64,000 nucleotides of DNA from Halomicrococcus gelatinilyticus (GTDB lineage: Archaea > Halobacteriota > Halobacteria > Halobacteriales > Haladaptataceae), in contig CP100465.1 of the NCBI GenBank assembly GCA_024227995.1, positions 1,116,001-1,180,000 of the forward strand. Reading direction: 5' to 3'. Made by a program: the position numbers and the translations under genes. Under the pieces are notes generated by a model. That model was not told where the DNA came from. It worked only from the letters and a program-made list of their open reading frames with translations, and searched no databases. Shown one piece after another: positions 43,592 through 51,985 of the stretch (the first letter of the stretch is position 1; every line of letters starts with the position of its first letter).

Positions 43592-44191
43592 ATGACCGAC
43601 GACTGGTGGAACGACGCCTACGACGACGACCCGCCGTGGGACGTCGGGCGACCGCAACCCGCGCTCGTCCGACTCGTCGAGGACGGAGTCGTCGACGGGC
43701 GCGTGCTCGACGTGGGATGCGGGACGGGAACGAACGCGCTCTATCTCGCCGAGCACGGCCACCCCGTGACCGGCGTGGACGTGTCCGAGCGCGCCATCGA
43801 GCAGGCGCGGGAGAAGGCGCGCCGGGCCAGCGACGACGAGGACCGCAACGTGAGGTTCCGCGTCGCCGACGCCCTCGACCTGTCCGCCGACCTCGGGCCG
43901 TTCGATTCGGTCGTCGACAGCGGGACGTTCCACGTCTTCGAGGACGAGCAGCGCGGGACGTACGTCGACAACCTGGCGGCAGTCCTCCGGTCTGGCGGGC
44001 ACGCGTTCGTCCTCGCGTTCGGTAACGACGCACCAGACGACTGGGGACCGAACCTGGTCTCGCGCGACGACGTCACCGACGCGTTCAGCAGCGACGACTG
44101 GCGCATCGACGACGTACGCGAGACGGTGTTCCTGGCGAACCACGGCGACGACGAGGTAGCCGGCCTGCTCGCCGTCGTCGAGCGGCGCTGA
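43592..44191 (+). CDS. Class I SAM-dependent methyltransferase
   Basis: A 199-residue methyltransferase. Motif I is VLDVGCGTGTNALYLAEHG, motif II region is VTGVDVSERAIEQAREKA, and the post-I acidic residue is Asp in GVDVS. DSVVDSGTFHVFEDEQR is motif IV. The WWNDAYDDDPPWDVGRPQPAL opening is common to a family of thiol or tellurite-type methyltransferases in haloarchaea. The substrate is unknown. Followed on the same strand by a CPBP protease gene 85 bases away. Confidence 0.85.
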   Translation: MTDDWWNDAYDDDPPWDVGRPQPALVRLVEDGVVDGRVLDVGCGTGTNALYLAEHGHPVTGVDVSERAIEQAREKARRASDDEDRNVRFRVADALDLSADLGPFDSVVDSGTFHVFEDEQRGTYVDNLAAVLRSGGHAFVLAFGNDAPDDWGPNLVSRDDVTDAFSSDDWRIDDVRETVFLANHGDDEVAGLLAVVERR

Positions 44192-44276
44192 TGCGACGGC
44201 GGCGAACCCACAGCGACCCTCCACGCGAAACCGACCCGGACACCTTTTTCGACGTCCGCGCGAAAGTGAGACCAGG

Positions 44277-45212
44277 ATGCCAGCGCCGCAGTGGGAATCG
44301 TTCGCGGGGGTCGTGCTGCTCGTGCTCGCCATGCTCGTGCTGCTCGCGCGGGCCTCGCAGTCGGCGCTCTCCGGGCCACCCGACGGCGAGGACGAACAGC
44401 AGAGCGGCGAGCGAGAGCGCCACGACGACCTGTGGAGTGGGGAGAGAGTCGAGTCCGGACGGTCCGTCACGGAGACGGAGGCGACGGCCGGCGACGCGGC
44501 GGACGACCGCGAGGCGTCGAACGGGGGCAGCCGGATACCCGACGCCGGGCAGGCGCGCCCGGTCGACGGCTCCCCGGAGCACGACCCGGACGTCGCCGTC
44601 CCGCCGGGGCGACGCCGCCCCGACGAGTCAGCAAGGGACGACGCCATGACGACCGGGGCGCTGCTGGTGAACGTCGCGATCAGCCAGGGGCTGTTCGGGG
44701 CGATGATCGTCGCGGCGGCGTGGCTGGCCGGCGTCCCGGCCGGCGCGCTCGGCGTCGAGGCGGTCACTCTCCCCGTTCTGGGGGTCGGCGTCGCCCTCGG
44801 CGTCGCGCTGTTCGGCGCGAACGAACTCGGGCAACGAATCGCCGACGCGTCCGGCGTCGACTACGCCGAGGGGTTGCGCGAACAGCTCACGCCGGAGTCG
44901 CTACGCGGGTGGGCCGTCCTCCTGCTGGTCGTCCTGCCGATCATCGCCGGCTTCGAGGAACTGCTCTTTCGCGGCGCGCTCATCGGCGCGCTCTCGGTCG
45001 GGTTCGGCGTGTCGCCGTGGCTGCTCGCCGTCGGGTCGACGGTGGCGTTCGCGCTGGGCCACGGGGCACAGGGACCCGGCGGCGTGCTGGTCACGGGGAT
45101 CCTCGGCGGCGTACTCGCCGCCGCGTTCGTCCTCACCGGGAGCCTGTTCGCCGTCGTCGTCGCCCACTACCTCGTCAACGCGCTGGAGTTCGTCGTCCAC
45201 GCCCGCGATTAG
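44277..45212 (+). CDS. CPBP family intramembrane metalloprotease (CAAX protease-like)
   Basis: A 311-residue membrane protein. One N-terminal helix (residues about 8-25) is followed by a long Glu/Asp/Ser-rich cytoplasmic or external linker (30-125) and then six to seven helices. The CPBP glutamate motif is E227-E228-L-L-F-R232 (GFEELLFRG), the first His is His262 (FALGHGAQGPG) and the second His/Asn is in VVAHYLVNALEF. These make a metal-binding glutamate intramembrane protease as in Rce1. The substrate is unknown. The long acidic linker is unusual. A CTTTTTCG element about 27 bases before ATG suggests a leaderless transcript. Confidence 0.85.
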   Translation: MPAPQWESFAGVVLLVLAMLVLLARASQSALSGPPDGEDEQQSGERERHDDLWSGERVESGRSVTETEATAGDAADDREASNGGSRIPDAGQARPVDGSPEHDPDVAVPPGRRRPDESARDDAMTTGALLVNVAISQGLFGAMIVAAAWLAGVPAGALGVEAVTLPVLGVGVALGVALFGANELGQRIADASGVDYAEGLREQLTPESLRGWAVLLLVVLPIIAGFEELLFRGALIGALSVGFGVSPWLLAVGSTVAFALGHGAQGPGGVLVTGILGGVLAAAFVLTGSLFAVVVAHYLVNALEFVVHARD

Positions 45213-45296
45213 ATGCTGCTATCGCGCTGACGCCGACCGTTTCGCGCGGCTCCGGAACGGGAGAACTGGAAGGAGTCGTTCGCGCGGTTCGAAGGG

Positions 45297-45734
45297 TTAT
45301 CGTTCTTCCGAGTCGAGCACGCGGATCTGGTCGCCGCGGACGGTGACCGGGATGGGGACCGTCGCCTCGTACAGTTCGACGGTGACCTGGTCCTTGCCCT
45401 CGTCGATGCGCTGGACCTGCGCCTTCTCGCCCTTGAACGGGCCGGCGATGAGTTCGACGATGTCGCCCTCCGCGATGCCCTCGACGTCGGGGGTCGGCGA
45501 GAGGAAGTGTTCGACCTCGGAGATGTCGCTGGTTCCGGGCACGATGCTCCGGGCGTGCGGGATCTCCTCCAGCACGCGCGAGAGGATACCGTCGTCGTCC
45601 GCCTCGACCATCACGTAACTCGTCAGCGAGTCGGGCGCGAGCGCCGCGTGGATCTCGTCCTCCTCGCGGTTCATGATCATGTCCGCGACGGTGCGTTCCT
45701 GGCTTGCCGTCGTCTTCACTGCGTAGATTCCCAT
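45297..45734 (-). CDS. spt5: Transcription elongation factor Spt5 (NusG)
   Basis: A 145-residue archaeal Spt5. The NGN domain opens [20 protein letters not shown] and ends with [14 protein letters not shown]; the KOW domain is [23 protein letters not shown]. It binds Spt4 and RNA polymerase for processive elongation. A GTG three codons upstream directly abuts the secE stop; I prefer ATG 45734, which gives the standard N-terminus. It is the last gene of ftsZ1-secE-spt5, an arrangement conserved in haloarchaea. Confidence 0.93.
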   Translation of the reverse strand: MGIYAVKTTASQERTVADMIMNREEDEIHAALAPDSLTSYVMVEADDDGILSRVLEEIPHARSIVPGTSDISEVEHFLSPTPDVEGIAEGDIVELIAGPFKGEKAQVQRIDEGKDQVTVELYEATVPIPVTVRGDQIRVLDSEER

Positions 45735-45743
45735 GTTGTCCAC

Positions 45744-45911
45744 CTATGCCGGAATGAAGCTCATGATCGCGAAGATGACGAAGCCGAGCAGGCCGACGAG
45801 CACGATGCCCGCGCCGGCGATCTTCGAGATCTTCGAGAACTCCTCCCACGAGGGCGTACTCGCCAGTTTGAGCACGCGCACGTACGATGCGAGGTCGAGT
45901 TTGACGTCCAT
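45744..45911 (-). CDS. secE: Preprotein translocase subunit SecE
   Basis: A 55-residue Sec61-gamma/SecE protein, typical archaeal length. It has an amphipathic part (MDVKLDLASYVRVLKLASTP, then SWEEFSKISKIAGAG) and one membrane helix (IVLVGLLGFVIFAIMSF) near its C-terminus. It clamps SecY in the protein-conducting channel. ATG 45911 is chosen because the longer frame upstream runs through repeat-derived Arg/Ser-rich sequence that is not conserved. The stop codon is directly followed by the spt5 region. Confidence 0.92.
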   Translation of the reverse strand: MDVKLDLASYVRVLKLASTPSWEEFSKISKIAGAGIVLVGLLGFVIFAIMSFIPA

Positions 45912-45982
45912 GTTACTGGCTGTTAGCCGTGCTGCTTTTTCTATCTTTCCAACGAGAGGGATAGCGACCGAACGTGAGAGAC

Positions 45983-46050
45983 GCGACGCTACGGGTCGCG
46001 AAAGGCGCGGCACAACGGGCCGCGAACACAGCGCGACGCTACGGGTCGCG
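45983..46050. repeat. Duplicated 18-bp hairpin between ftsZ1 and secE
   Basis: GCGACGCTACGGGTCGCG occurs at 45983-46000 and again at 46033-46050, exactly 50 bases apart. Each copy is itself an inverted repeat (CGCGAC/GTCGCG around seven bases). They lie in the 179-base gap between ftsZ1 and secE, so they are transcribed if the cluster is one operon and could act in processing or attenuation. Confidence 0.8.
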
Positions 46051-46090
46051 GAAACAGCGCAGCACGACTCCCAGAGAGAACGGCGCCAGA

Positions 46091-47266
46091 TTACTCGACG
46101 TAGTCGATGTCTTCGGTGGGGGCCTGGTCCTGCTGGGTCTGCTGGGCCTGCTCGGCCTCGTTGCGACCGTAGATCTGGGGCGACTCGACGCCCGTGACGA
46201 CGATCATCGTCCGCATCGCGCCCTCGAGTTCCTCGTCGATGGAGGTCCCCCAGATGATGCGCGCGTCGGGGTCGATGCGGTCGTAGATCTGCTCGACGAC
46301 GCCTTCGGCTTCCTCGATGGACATGTCGTTGCCACCGGTGACGTTGACGAGCGCGGACTTCGCACCGCTGATGTCGACGTCGAGCAGGGGCGACCGGAGC
46401 GCGGACTTGACCGAGTCCTGGGCCTTCGAGTCGGAGTCGCTCTCGCCGAGGCCGATCATGGCGACGCCGCCCTTCTCCATGACCGTGCGGACGTCGGCGA
46501 AGTCGAGGTTGACGAGGCCGGGCTTGGTGATGAGTTCCGTGATTCCCTTCACCGAGCGCATCAGCACCTCGTCGGCGACCTTGAACGCCTGCTTGACGGG
46601 GAGCTTGCCGACGGAGTCGAGCAGGCGGTCGTTCGGGACGACGATGACCGTGTCGCTCACGTCGCGAAGTCGCTCCAGTCCCGCCTCGGCGTTGGTGCGT
46701 CGCACCTCGCCCTCGGCGGTGAACGGCGTCGTGACGATGGCGATGGTCAGCGCGCCCGCCTCGCGGGCCGCCTTGGCGACGACGGGGGCGCTCCCCGTGC
46801 CGGTGCCGCCGCCGAGGCCGGCCGTGACGAACACCATGTCGGAGCCGTCGATGGCGTCGTAGATCTCGTCCTGGCTCTCGAGGGCCGCCTCCTCGCCGAC
46901 CTGGGGGAGCGACCCGGCGCCGCGCCCGCTGGTCTTCTGCTCGCCCATGAGGATCTTCTCGTCGGCCTCGATCTCCACGAGGTGCTGGACGTCGGTGTTC
47001 GCGGCGACCAGCGTCGCGCCGTGGATTCCCTCCTCGGCCATCCGGTTGACGGTGTTGCCCCCACCGCCGCCGCAGCCGACGACCGTGATGTTTGTCTTGA
47101 GGTCCTGGAGAACGTCCTTGAGTTCCTCGTCGGTCATGTTGCCCGAGGGCGAGGGGTCACTCGTGGCGTTCGCCGCGTTCGTGCCACCACCCATCTGGGA
47201 CTGCTGGGGTTGTTGCTGTTGTCCCCCTTCAGCCTCCTCAATGGCGTCTTCGACAATCGAGTCCAT
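46091..47266 (-). CDS. ftsZ1: Cell division GTPase FtsZ1
   Basis: A 391-residue tubulin-like GTPase. After a Gln/Gly-rich start, the GTP-binding core has [15 protein letters not shown], the signature [14 protein letters not shown] and the T7-loop synergy Asp region ([12 protein letters not shown]). The C-terminus is acidic and Gln-rich (PTEDIDYVE). FtsZ1 forms the division ring with FtsZ2 and organises the division site in haloarchaea. Being next to secE and spt5 marks it as FtsZ1 rather than FtsZ2 or CetZ. An ATAATTAAT element stands about 27-37 bases before the ATG. Confidence 0.95.
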   Translation of the reverse strand: MDSIVEDAIEEAEGGQQQQPQQSQMGGGTNAANATSDPSPSGNMTDEELKDVLQDLKTNITVVGCGGGGGNTVNRMAEEGIHGATLVAANTDVQHLVEIEADEKILMGEQKTSGRGAGSLPQVGEEAALESQDEIYDAIDGSDMVFVTAGLGGGTGTGSAPVVAKAAREAGALTIAIVTTPFTAEGEVRRTNAEAGLERLRDVSDTVIVVPNDRLLDSVGKLPVKQAFKVADEVLMRSVKGITELITKPGLVNLDFADVRTVMEKGGVAMIGLGESDSDSKAQDSVKSALRSPLLDVDISGAKSALVNVTGGNDMSIEEAEGVVEQIYDRIDPDARIIWGTSIDEELEGAMRTMIVVTGVESPQIYGRNEAEQAQQTQQDQAPTEDIDYVE

Positions 47267-47460
47267 CCTTAGAACTTCGTTTACAAACGCAGATTAATTA
47301 TCTTTCCCCTCTGGCTGACGCATGTCTGACGCATACCAACGTGACAGCCCCCGAATTCGGGAATACTCGAGGACGACGAAGCGCAACGGGGCCGACGGCG
47401 GCCGGCACAGTCGTGACCGGGTCGCAAGCGCCTTAGGCCGCGGGCGTCTACCGGGAACCG

Positions 47461-48372
47461 ATGGTGCAGAACGTCGCCCCCGAGATGGCTGAACTGGAGG
47501 AGGAGGACTTCTACCTCCTCTCGGGCGTCGAGCAGGGGATGCGATTCAGCGAGTGGGTCCAGAAGGAGAAGATTCCGGACTTCTCCCGGCTCACGTCCGA
47601 GGAGGTCGACTACCGGATCGACCGCTGTCTCGACCGGGGACTGCTCGAACGCAAGACGATCCAGTACGAGGGCTACACCCTCAAGTTCGAAGGGTACGAC
47701 GCGCTGGCCCTGCACACCTTCGCCGAACGCGACAGCATCGAGGGCGTCGGCTCGCCGCTCGGCGTCGGCAAGGAGAGCGACGTCTACGAGGCCCGCTCGT
47801 TCCAGCCGCTGGCGTTGAAGTACCACCGCGAGGGGTACACGAACTTCCGCGAGGTGATGAAAGAGCGCGACTACACCTCCGACCGCGAGCACGTCTCGTG
47901 GCTCTACACCGCCCGGAAGGCCGCCGAGCGCGAGTACGACGCACTCGAAACGCTCTACCCGACGGTGAGCGTCCCGCGGCCAGTCGACCACAACCGCCAC
48001 GCCATCCTGATGGAGAAGATCGACGGCGTGGAGCTGGCGCGGGCGAAGTTCGAGGACGAGCAGGTCGTGCCGGTCCTGGACCTCGTCCTCCGCGAGATGG
48101 CAGACGCTCACGACCAGGGGTACGTCCACGCCGACATGAGCGAGTACAACGTCTTCGTCGCCAGCGACGGCGTGACCATCTTCGACTGGCCCCAGTCGGT
48201 CCCGACCGACCACGAGAACGCCGCGGAGTTCCTCGAACGCGACGTGGACAACGTCGTCGGCTACTTCCAGCGCAAGTACCCCCGACTCGTCCCGGACGTC
48301 GACGCGGCCGCGGTCGCCGACGCCATCGCCGACGGCGAGTTCGAGACGGTCCGCGACTTCGCGGCGGAGTAA
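47461..48372 (+). CDS. rio2: RIO2 serine/threonine protein kinase / ATPase
   Basis: A 303-residue atypical kinase with an N-terminal winged helix (residues about 5-85: LLSGVEQGMRFSEWV, SRLTSEEVDYRIDRCL) and a RIO kinase domain: nucleotide loop SPLGVGKESDVYEA, Lys in LALKYHREG, catalytic HADMSEYNVFVASDG and metal Asp in TIFDWPQSVPT. These fit Rio2 and separate it from Rio1. It acts in final maturation of the small ribosomal subunit. Start ATG 47461 agrees with the family's MVQNVAPEM opening. The gap that follows has no clear gene. Confidence 0.93.
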   Translation: MVQNVAPEMAELEEEDFYLLSGVEQGMRFSEWVQKEKIPDFSRLTSEEVDYRIDRCLDRGLLERKTIQYEGYTLKFEGYDALALHTFAERDSIEGVGSPLGVGKESDVYEARSFQPLALKYHREGYTNFREVMKERDYTSDREHVSWLYTARKAAEREYDALETLYPTVSVPRPVDHNRHAILMEKIDGVELARAKFEDEQVVPVLDLVLREMADAHDQGYVHADMSEYNVFVASDGVTIFDWPQSVPTDHENAAEFLERDVDNVVGYFQRKYPRLVPDVDAAAVADAIADGEFETVRDFAAE

Positions 48373-48920
48373 CGGCGGCGAGCGAGCAGTCCCGATTCCT
48401 TCCGGCAGGCGTCACCACCGATGGTCGGCCGTACACTCCTGGGAAGCCGCTGGTACTGCATCGGTTCCGTATCGCCACACCCGCGATTCTGTATCGCAAC
48501 AGATGGTTTATGGCCGGACAAGGCCAGAGACGCCAGACTCGCACGATCCGCCGACAGAGGCCATCTTCCGGCGATACTCGGAGACAGTGTGCAGTTCGGC
48601 GAACGACGGGCCGACCGGCGGCAGCGGTCGCGACGCAGTGCGTCTCTCGACCCGGTCTGGGACGACGATTCCGCACGTCGTGAGAGACCTCGAGCCGACG
48701 AGCGAGTCGCAGGAGCCCACGTCTGGTCGCAAGAGACAATCACCCGTCTTTTTTGATACGCGCGCACGTGTCGCGCGTCGCGAACACCCGCCAGAACACG
48801 ACCCCCCGAGCAAGAACACGACCCCCGGATCACGAGGGCACACGGAGAGACAGCTACAGCCATCGCGACGCGTGCGAAGACGAAGCGCTTAAAGCCCGAC
48901 GACGAAAATCTATCCGTAAC
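48373..48920. other. Gene-poor stretch between rio2 and rpl15e leader
   Basis: No frame here has the acidic composition of the surrounding genes; the longest ones translate to Arg/Ser-rich shadow-like peptides. The stretch holds a TTTATGG TATA-like element (48507-48513), a run of six T (48749-48754), and a 20-base direct duplication built on AGAACACGACCCCC (48793-48812 and 48813-48832). A short untranslated RNA between the TATA-like element and the T-run is possible. Confidence 0.5.
48888..48894 (+). promoter_or_regulatory. TATA-like box of rpl15e
   Basis: CTTAAAG in GCGCTTAAAGCC lies about 160 bases before the rpl15e ATG and 25-30 bases before the first hairpin of its leader, which sets a transcription start near 48915-48922. 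Confidence 0.5.
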
Positions 48921-48921
48921 T

Positions 48922-49015
48922 CGCTGGGACGACGGGCACCAGCGGGCACCTGCGAACGCAGGTCGGAATGTGGCGTGCGCGGTTCCACGAACCGCGGGGA
49001 GGCGGCACGACCGCC
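48922..49015 (+). promoter_or_regulatory. Four-hairpin leader of rpl15e
   Basis: Four perfect-stem inverted repeats follow each other between the presumed promoter and the start codon: CGCTGG/CCAGCG (48922-48944), ACCTGC-GAAC-GCAGGT (48948-48963), CGCGGTTC-CAC-GAACCGCG (48978-48996) and GGCGG/CCGCC (49001-49015). Ribosomal-protein genes often control themselves through such leaders; this one is not known to me. Confidence 0.55.
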
Positions 49016-49051
49016 GAATCGCTGAACCACTCAACGCCCGTGGTGATAACC

Positions 49052-49642
49052 ATGGCAAAGAGCTTCTACTCGCACATCAAGGACGCCTGGAAGGACCCGG
49101 ACGACGGCAAGCTCGCCGAACTCCAGTGGCAGCGCAAACAGGAGTGGCGCGACCAGGGCGCCATCGAACGCATCGACCGACCGACGCGACTCGACAAGGC
49201 CCGCGAGCTCGGCTACAAGGCCAAGCAGGGCGTCGTCGTGGTGCGCGCGAGCGTCCGCAAGGGCGGCGCGCGCAAGGAGCGGTTCACCGCCGGTCGGCGG
49301 TCCAAGCGCCAGGGCGTCAACCGCATCGGTCGCCGCAAGAACATCCAGCGCATCGCCGAGGAGCGGGTCAGCCGCAAGTACCCCAACCTGCGCGTGCTGA
49401 ACTCCTACTGGGTCGGCGAGGACGGTAGCCAGAAGTGGCACGAAGTGATTCTGCTCGACCCCGAGCACCCGGCCATCCAGAACGACCCCGACCTGAACTG
49501 GATCTGCGACGACAGCCACCGCGGGCGCGCCTTCCGCGGCCTGACGAGCGCCGGCAAGAGCAACCGCGGGCTCCAGCAGCGCGGCAAGGGCACCGAGCAC
49601 ACCCGCCCGAGCAACACGAGCGGCAAGGGCCGCGGCAAGTAA
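49052..49642 (+). CDS. rpl15e: 50S ribosomal protein L15e
   Basis: A 196-residue ribosomal protein, typical length. It begins [20 protein letters not shown] and contains [49 protein letters not shown] and the C-terminal Gly/Lys/Arg-rich [15 protein letters not shown]. It is basic compared with its neighbours, as expected of an rRNA-binding protein. A strong GGTGA ribosome-binding site lies 6 bases before the ATG (consistent with a leadered mRNA). It sits alone, downstream of a long structured leader. Confidence 0.95.
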   Translation: MAKSFYSHIKDAWKDPDDGKLAELQWQRKQEWRDQGAIERIDRPTRLDKARELGYKAKQGVVVVRASVRKGGARKERFTAGRRSKRQGVNRIGRRKNIQRIAEERVSRKYPNLRVLNSYWVGEDGSQKWHEVILLDPEHPAIQNDPDLNWICDDSHRGRAFRGLTSAGKSNRGLQQRGKGTEHTRPSNTSGKGRGK

Positions 49643-50015
49643 CCCAGGCGTTTCGGTCACCAGTTTTTCTCGAACCACCGTCGTAGCGACGCGTCAGTCG
49701 GTCGTCGTCGAACGGCCGCCGAGGACCACGGGCCGTCGAGCCACGAGCATCGGACAACACCTGAACGAGCGGTAGCACCGTTCTCAGCGTCGATCACCGC
49801 GGTCTGCGAACAACACTCGAACCAACAAGTAAACCACATTCTGCTATAGCAAATCCGGTCCAGCCAGCTCGGCAGCGAGTGGAGGGAACGTCCGCGAGCG
49901 TGCTCGAATCGGCCGTTCAGTCGAGAAGCGACCGTCGGCAGAGTGCTGGACGGGGACGGTGCTTGCGCACGCAACCAGCACGAGTAGCCGTCGGCGGGCG
50001 CAATCACCGGACGCG
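49643..50015. other. Intergenic stretch after rpl15e
   Basis: No believable gene is seen; frames here give Cys/Trp/Arg-rich peptides unlike the proteome. It starts with a T-run (49664-49668) that probably ends the rpl15e transcript and holds a perfect 10-bp palindrome TGCTATAGCA (49842-49851). GC content is lower than in coding parts. Confidence 0.5.
49664..49668 (+). terminator. Oligo-T terminator after rpl15e
   Basis: TTTTT in CACCAGTTTTTCTCG, 22 bases after the rpl15e stop, without a strong stem before it. Confidence 0.45.
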
Positions 50016-50255
50016 ATGACACGAGACATCAACTCCGGCGACGTCGGCAAGCGAGTCGTCACGAGCGACGGAACGCACGTCGGCGAGGTATCGGACGTCC
50101 GTAACGGGAACGCACACGTCCAGACCAGCGACGACAGCGACCTGACGGACAAGGTGAAGTCGATGCTCGGCTGGGACGACTCCGACGACACCCACGAACT
50201 GCGCAACGAGCACGTCGAACGCGTCGGCGACGACATCCGACTTCGAGGCCGGTAA
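50016..50255 (+). CDS. PRC-barrel domain protein
   Basis: A 79-residue small protein. The single PRC-barrel unit is GDVGKRVVTSDGTHVGEVSDVRNGNAHV, followed by DLTDKVKSMLGW and a helix-strand end. PRC barrels occur in photosynthetic reaction centres and RimM and in many small halophile proteins; the function is unknown. ATG 50016 begins MTRDINSGDVGKRVV, the usual opening; a longer frame upstream is Ser/Arg-rich. It is followed by the MscS gene. Confidence 0.82.
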   Translation: MTRDINSGDVGKRVVTSDGTHVGEVSDVRNGNAHVQTSDDSDLTDKVKSMLGWDDSDDTHELRNEHVERVGDDIRLRGR

Positions 50256-50378
50256 CCGCCGCATTCTCCGACGTCGAGACGAAAGCGACAGCGGAGCGGC
50301 GGCGGGCGTTATCCTCCGCCGCGTTCCTCGATACTTTTGGGGCAATCGGCCAGTCGCCAGCCAGACAGGGATATATCG

Positions 50379-51218
50379 ATGACTGGCGTAGGAAGAGGCG
50401 TGTCATACGACATCGTACTTCAACAGGGGAGCGGAACGCTCGTGGACCAGTACGGTGGACTCGTCGGGACGGTAGCGACGTTCGTCGTCGCGTTCCTTGC
50501 AGTCTACTACGTCGGACGTGTGGTCCTCGTCCGCGTCCTCGACGGCGTGCTCGAACGGCGCGGGTTCGACGAGGCGGTCCGGAGTCTCGGCGGGAAGGTG
50601 ATGGGCGGGACCGCGCTCGTGCTCGCCATCGCCATCGCGTTCACCGTCGTCGGGTACGGGAGCGTGCTCGCCGCCTTCGCGACCCTGGCCGGCGCGCTCT
50701 CGCTGGCCGTCGGCTTCGCACTTCAGGACCTCATCGCCAACTTCGTCTCCGGACTGTTCATCCTGAAGGACAAGCCGTTCACCATTGGCGACCAGATAGA
50801 GTGGGGGGAGATGTCGGGTCGCGTCGAGGACATCGACCTGCGGGTCACCCGCGTTCGCAGCGGCAACAACGAACTCGTGACCGTCCCGAACTCGGAGCTG
50901 ACGGGCAACGCCGTGACGAACCCCGCAGCGTACGACCGGCACCAGGAACGGTTCACGCTGGACGTCGACCTCGACCAGAGCATCGACGAGGTCCGGGACA
51001 CCATCCTGGCGGAGGCAAAACGGGTCGGCGACATCCTCACCGACCCCGCGCCCGAGGTCGACGTGACCGAACTCGGCGACGAGACGGTCAGCCTGGAGAC
51101 GAAGTACTGGATCGGCGACCCGCGCGACGCGGACGCGGCCGGCATCCGGTCCAGCCTCATCCAGGCGATAAAGGAGCAGTTCGAGTCCCGGGAGCGGATG
51201 CGGCCCGCGGACGACTGA
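50379..51218 (+). CDS. Small-conductance mechanosensitive channel (MscS family)
   Basis: A 279-residue channel. Three membrane helices: TM1 about LVGTVATFVVAFLAVYYVG, TM2 VMGGTALVLAIAIAFTVVGYG, TM3 Gly/Ala-rich pore helix FATLAGALSLAVGFALQ. The MscS beta domain has DLIANFVSGLFILKDKPFTIGD, with VTVPNSELTGNAVTN, and the C-terminal alpha/beta part follows. It releases solutes on hypo-osmotic shock, important for a halophile. Start is uncertain: ATG 50379 or, because an ATATAT box lies about 24-29 bases upstream, the GTG at 50400. Confidence 0.88.
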   Translation: MTGVGRGVSYDIVLQQGSGTLVDQYGGLVGTVATFVVAFLAVYYVGRVVLVRVLDGVLERRGFDEAVRSLGGKVMGGTALVLAIAIAFTVVGYGSVLAAFATLAGALSLAVGFALQDLIANFVSGLFILKDKPFTIGDQIEWGEMSGRVEDIDLRVTRVRSGNNELVTVPNSELTGNAVTNPAAYDRHQERFTLDVDLDQSIDEVRDTILAEAKRVGDILTDPAPEVDVTELGDETVSLETKYWIGDPRDADAAGIRSSLIQAIKEQFESRERMRPADD

Positions 51219-51269
51219 CCGGACGGTCCCTTTTCGACCCGACGTGAGGTCCGAACAGCATCGTGCGCG

Positions 51270-51905
51270 CTACTCCGAGGCTGGCGTACACCACAGGACT
51301 GTCCCGTCGGTCGTCCGCGGGTCAGGGTATTCGGCGCGGGGTTTCTCGACGCGGCAGACGACGTGCTCACCGAGGAAGTAGCTCACTCGCTGCGCCCCGT
51401 CCGCGTGAGTGCCCGCCGTCTCACCCGGGTCGCCCGTCGAGTAGCCGAACTCGACGGTGACGTCGACGACTGTGCCGTCGTCGCTCCGCTCGACGTCCGC
51501 GATAGAGACGAACTTCACGTCGACGTACCCCAGTTCTGTCGCGCTTTCCCGCCGAAGGATGCGGTTGTGGGTGTACGCACGCTCGGTCGCCTTCACGAAC
51601 TCGCGGAGCGCGTCGCCGGAGGGCTGTGCCGGGCGGTCGGGGTAGGACTTCGGCGTCGGGGCGTCGTCCGCGGTCGTCGCGACCGTCGGCGTCTGCGGCG
51701 TCACCGCCTGGTCGCAGCGTCGCCACGCGGGCGGACCAGTCGTCGTGGTGGTCGTTCTGGACGTGGTGGTTTCAGTCGTCTCGGTCGACCCGTTCGTCGG
51801 CGTCGCGTCGTCCGAACCGACCGCGCCCGAGAGGCAGCCGGCAGTGAGGGCGACCGATCCGGCGACGGTGCTCAGAAGCGAACGGCGGGAGGGCTGGCGA
51901 GACAT
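51270..51905 (-). CDS. Predicted lipoprotein, unknown function
   Basis: A 211-residue exported protein. The N-terminus has a twin-Arg-type signal (PSRRSLLSTVAGSVAL) and lipobox LTAGC (Cys23), then a Thr-rich low-complexity linker (about 37-58). The rest is one soluble domain with strands (DVTVEFGYSTGDPGE, VSYFLGEHVVCRVEK) and Cys pairs (RRCDQ and LWCTP) that could form a disulfide. I recognise no family. It lies between the MscS gene (convergent) and an oxidoreductase gene upstream on the same strand. Confidence 0.75.
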   Translation of the reverse strand: MSRQPSRRSLLSTVAGSVALTAGCLSGAVGSDDATPTNGSTETTETTTSRTTTTTTGPPAWRRCDQAVTPQTPTVATTADDAPTPKSYPDRPAQPSGDALREFVKATERAYTHNRILRRESATELGYVDVKFVSIADVERSDDGTVVDVTVEFGYSTGDPGETAGTHADGAQRVSYFLGEHVVCRVEKPRAEYPDPRTTDGTVLWCTPASE

Positions 51906-51985
51906 GTGACCAGGCTAACTGCCCGCCAGTGGAAGTTTTCTGGTTCGGACGCGGTCCGGATTCGTAACAGCGAAGCAGAGAGGCG

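Noticed and set aside
45912..46013. Longer SecE with a 34-residue N-terminal extension
   Set aside because: The extension is translated from the duplicated hairpin region and is absent from the family; ATG 45911 gives the standard 55-residue SecE.
48421..48756. 111-residue frame in the rio2-rpl15e gap
   Set aside because: Arg-rich, no recognisable domain, no ribosome-binding site, and composition like out-of-frame sequence.
49657..50022. 121-residue minus-strand frame after rpl15e
   Set aside because: Rich in Cys, Trp and Arg and antisense to an intergenic stretch; no support as a gene.
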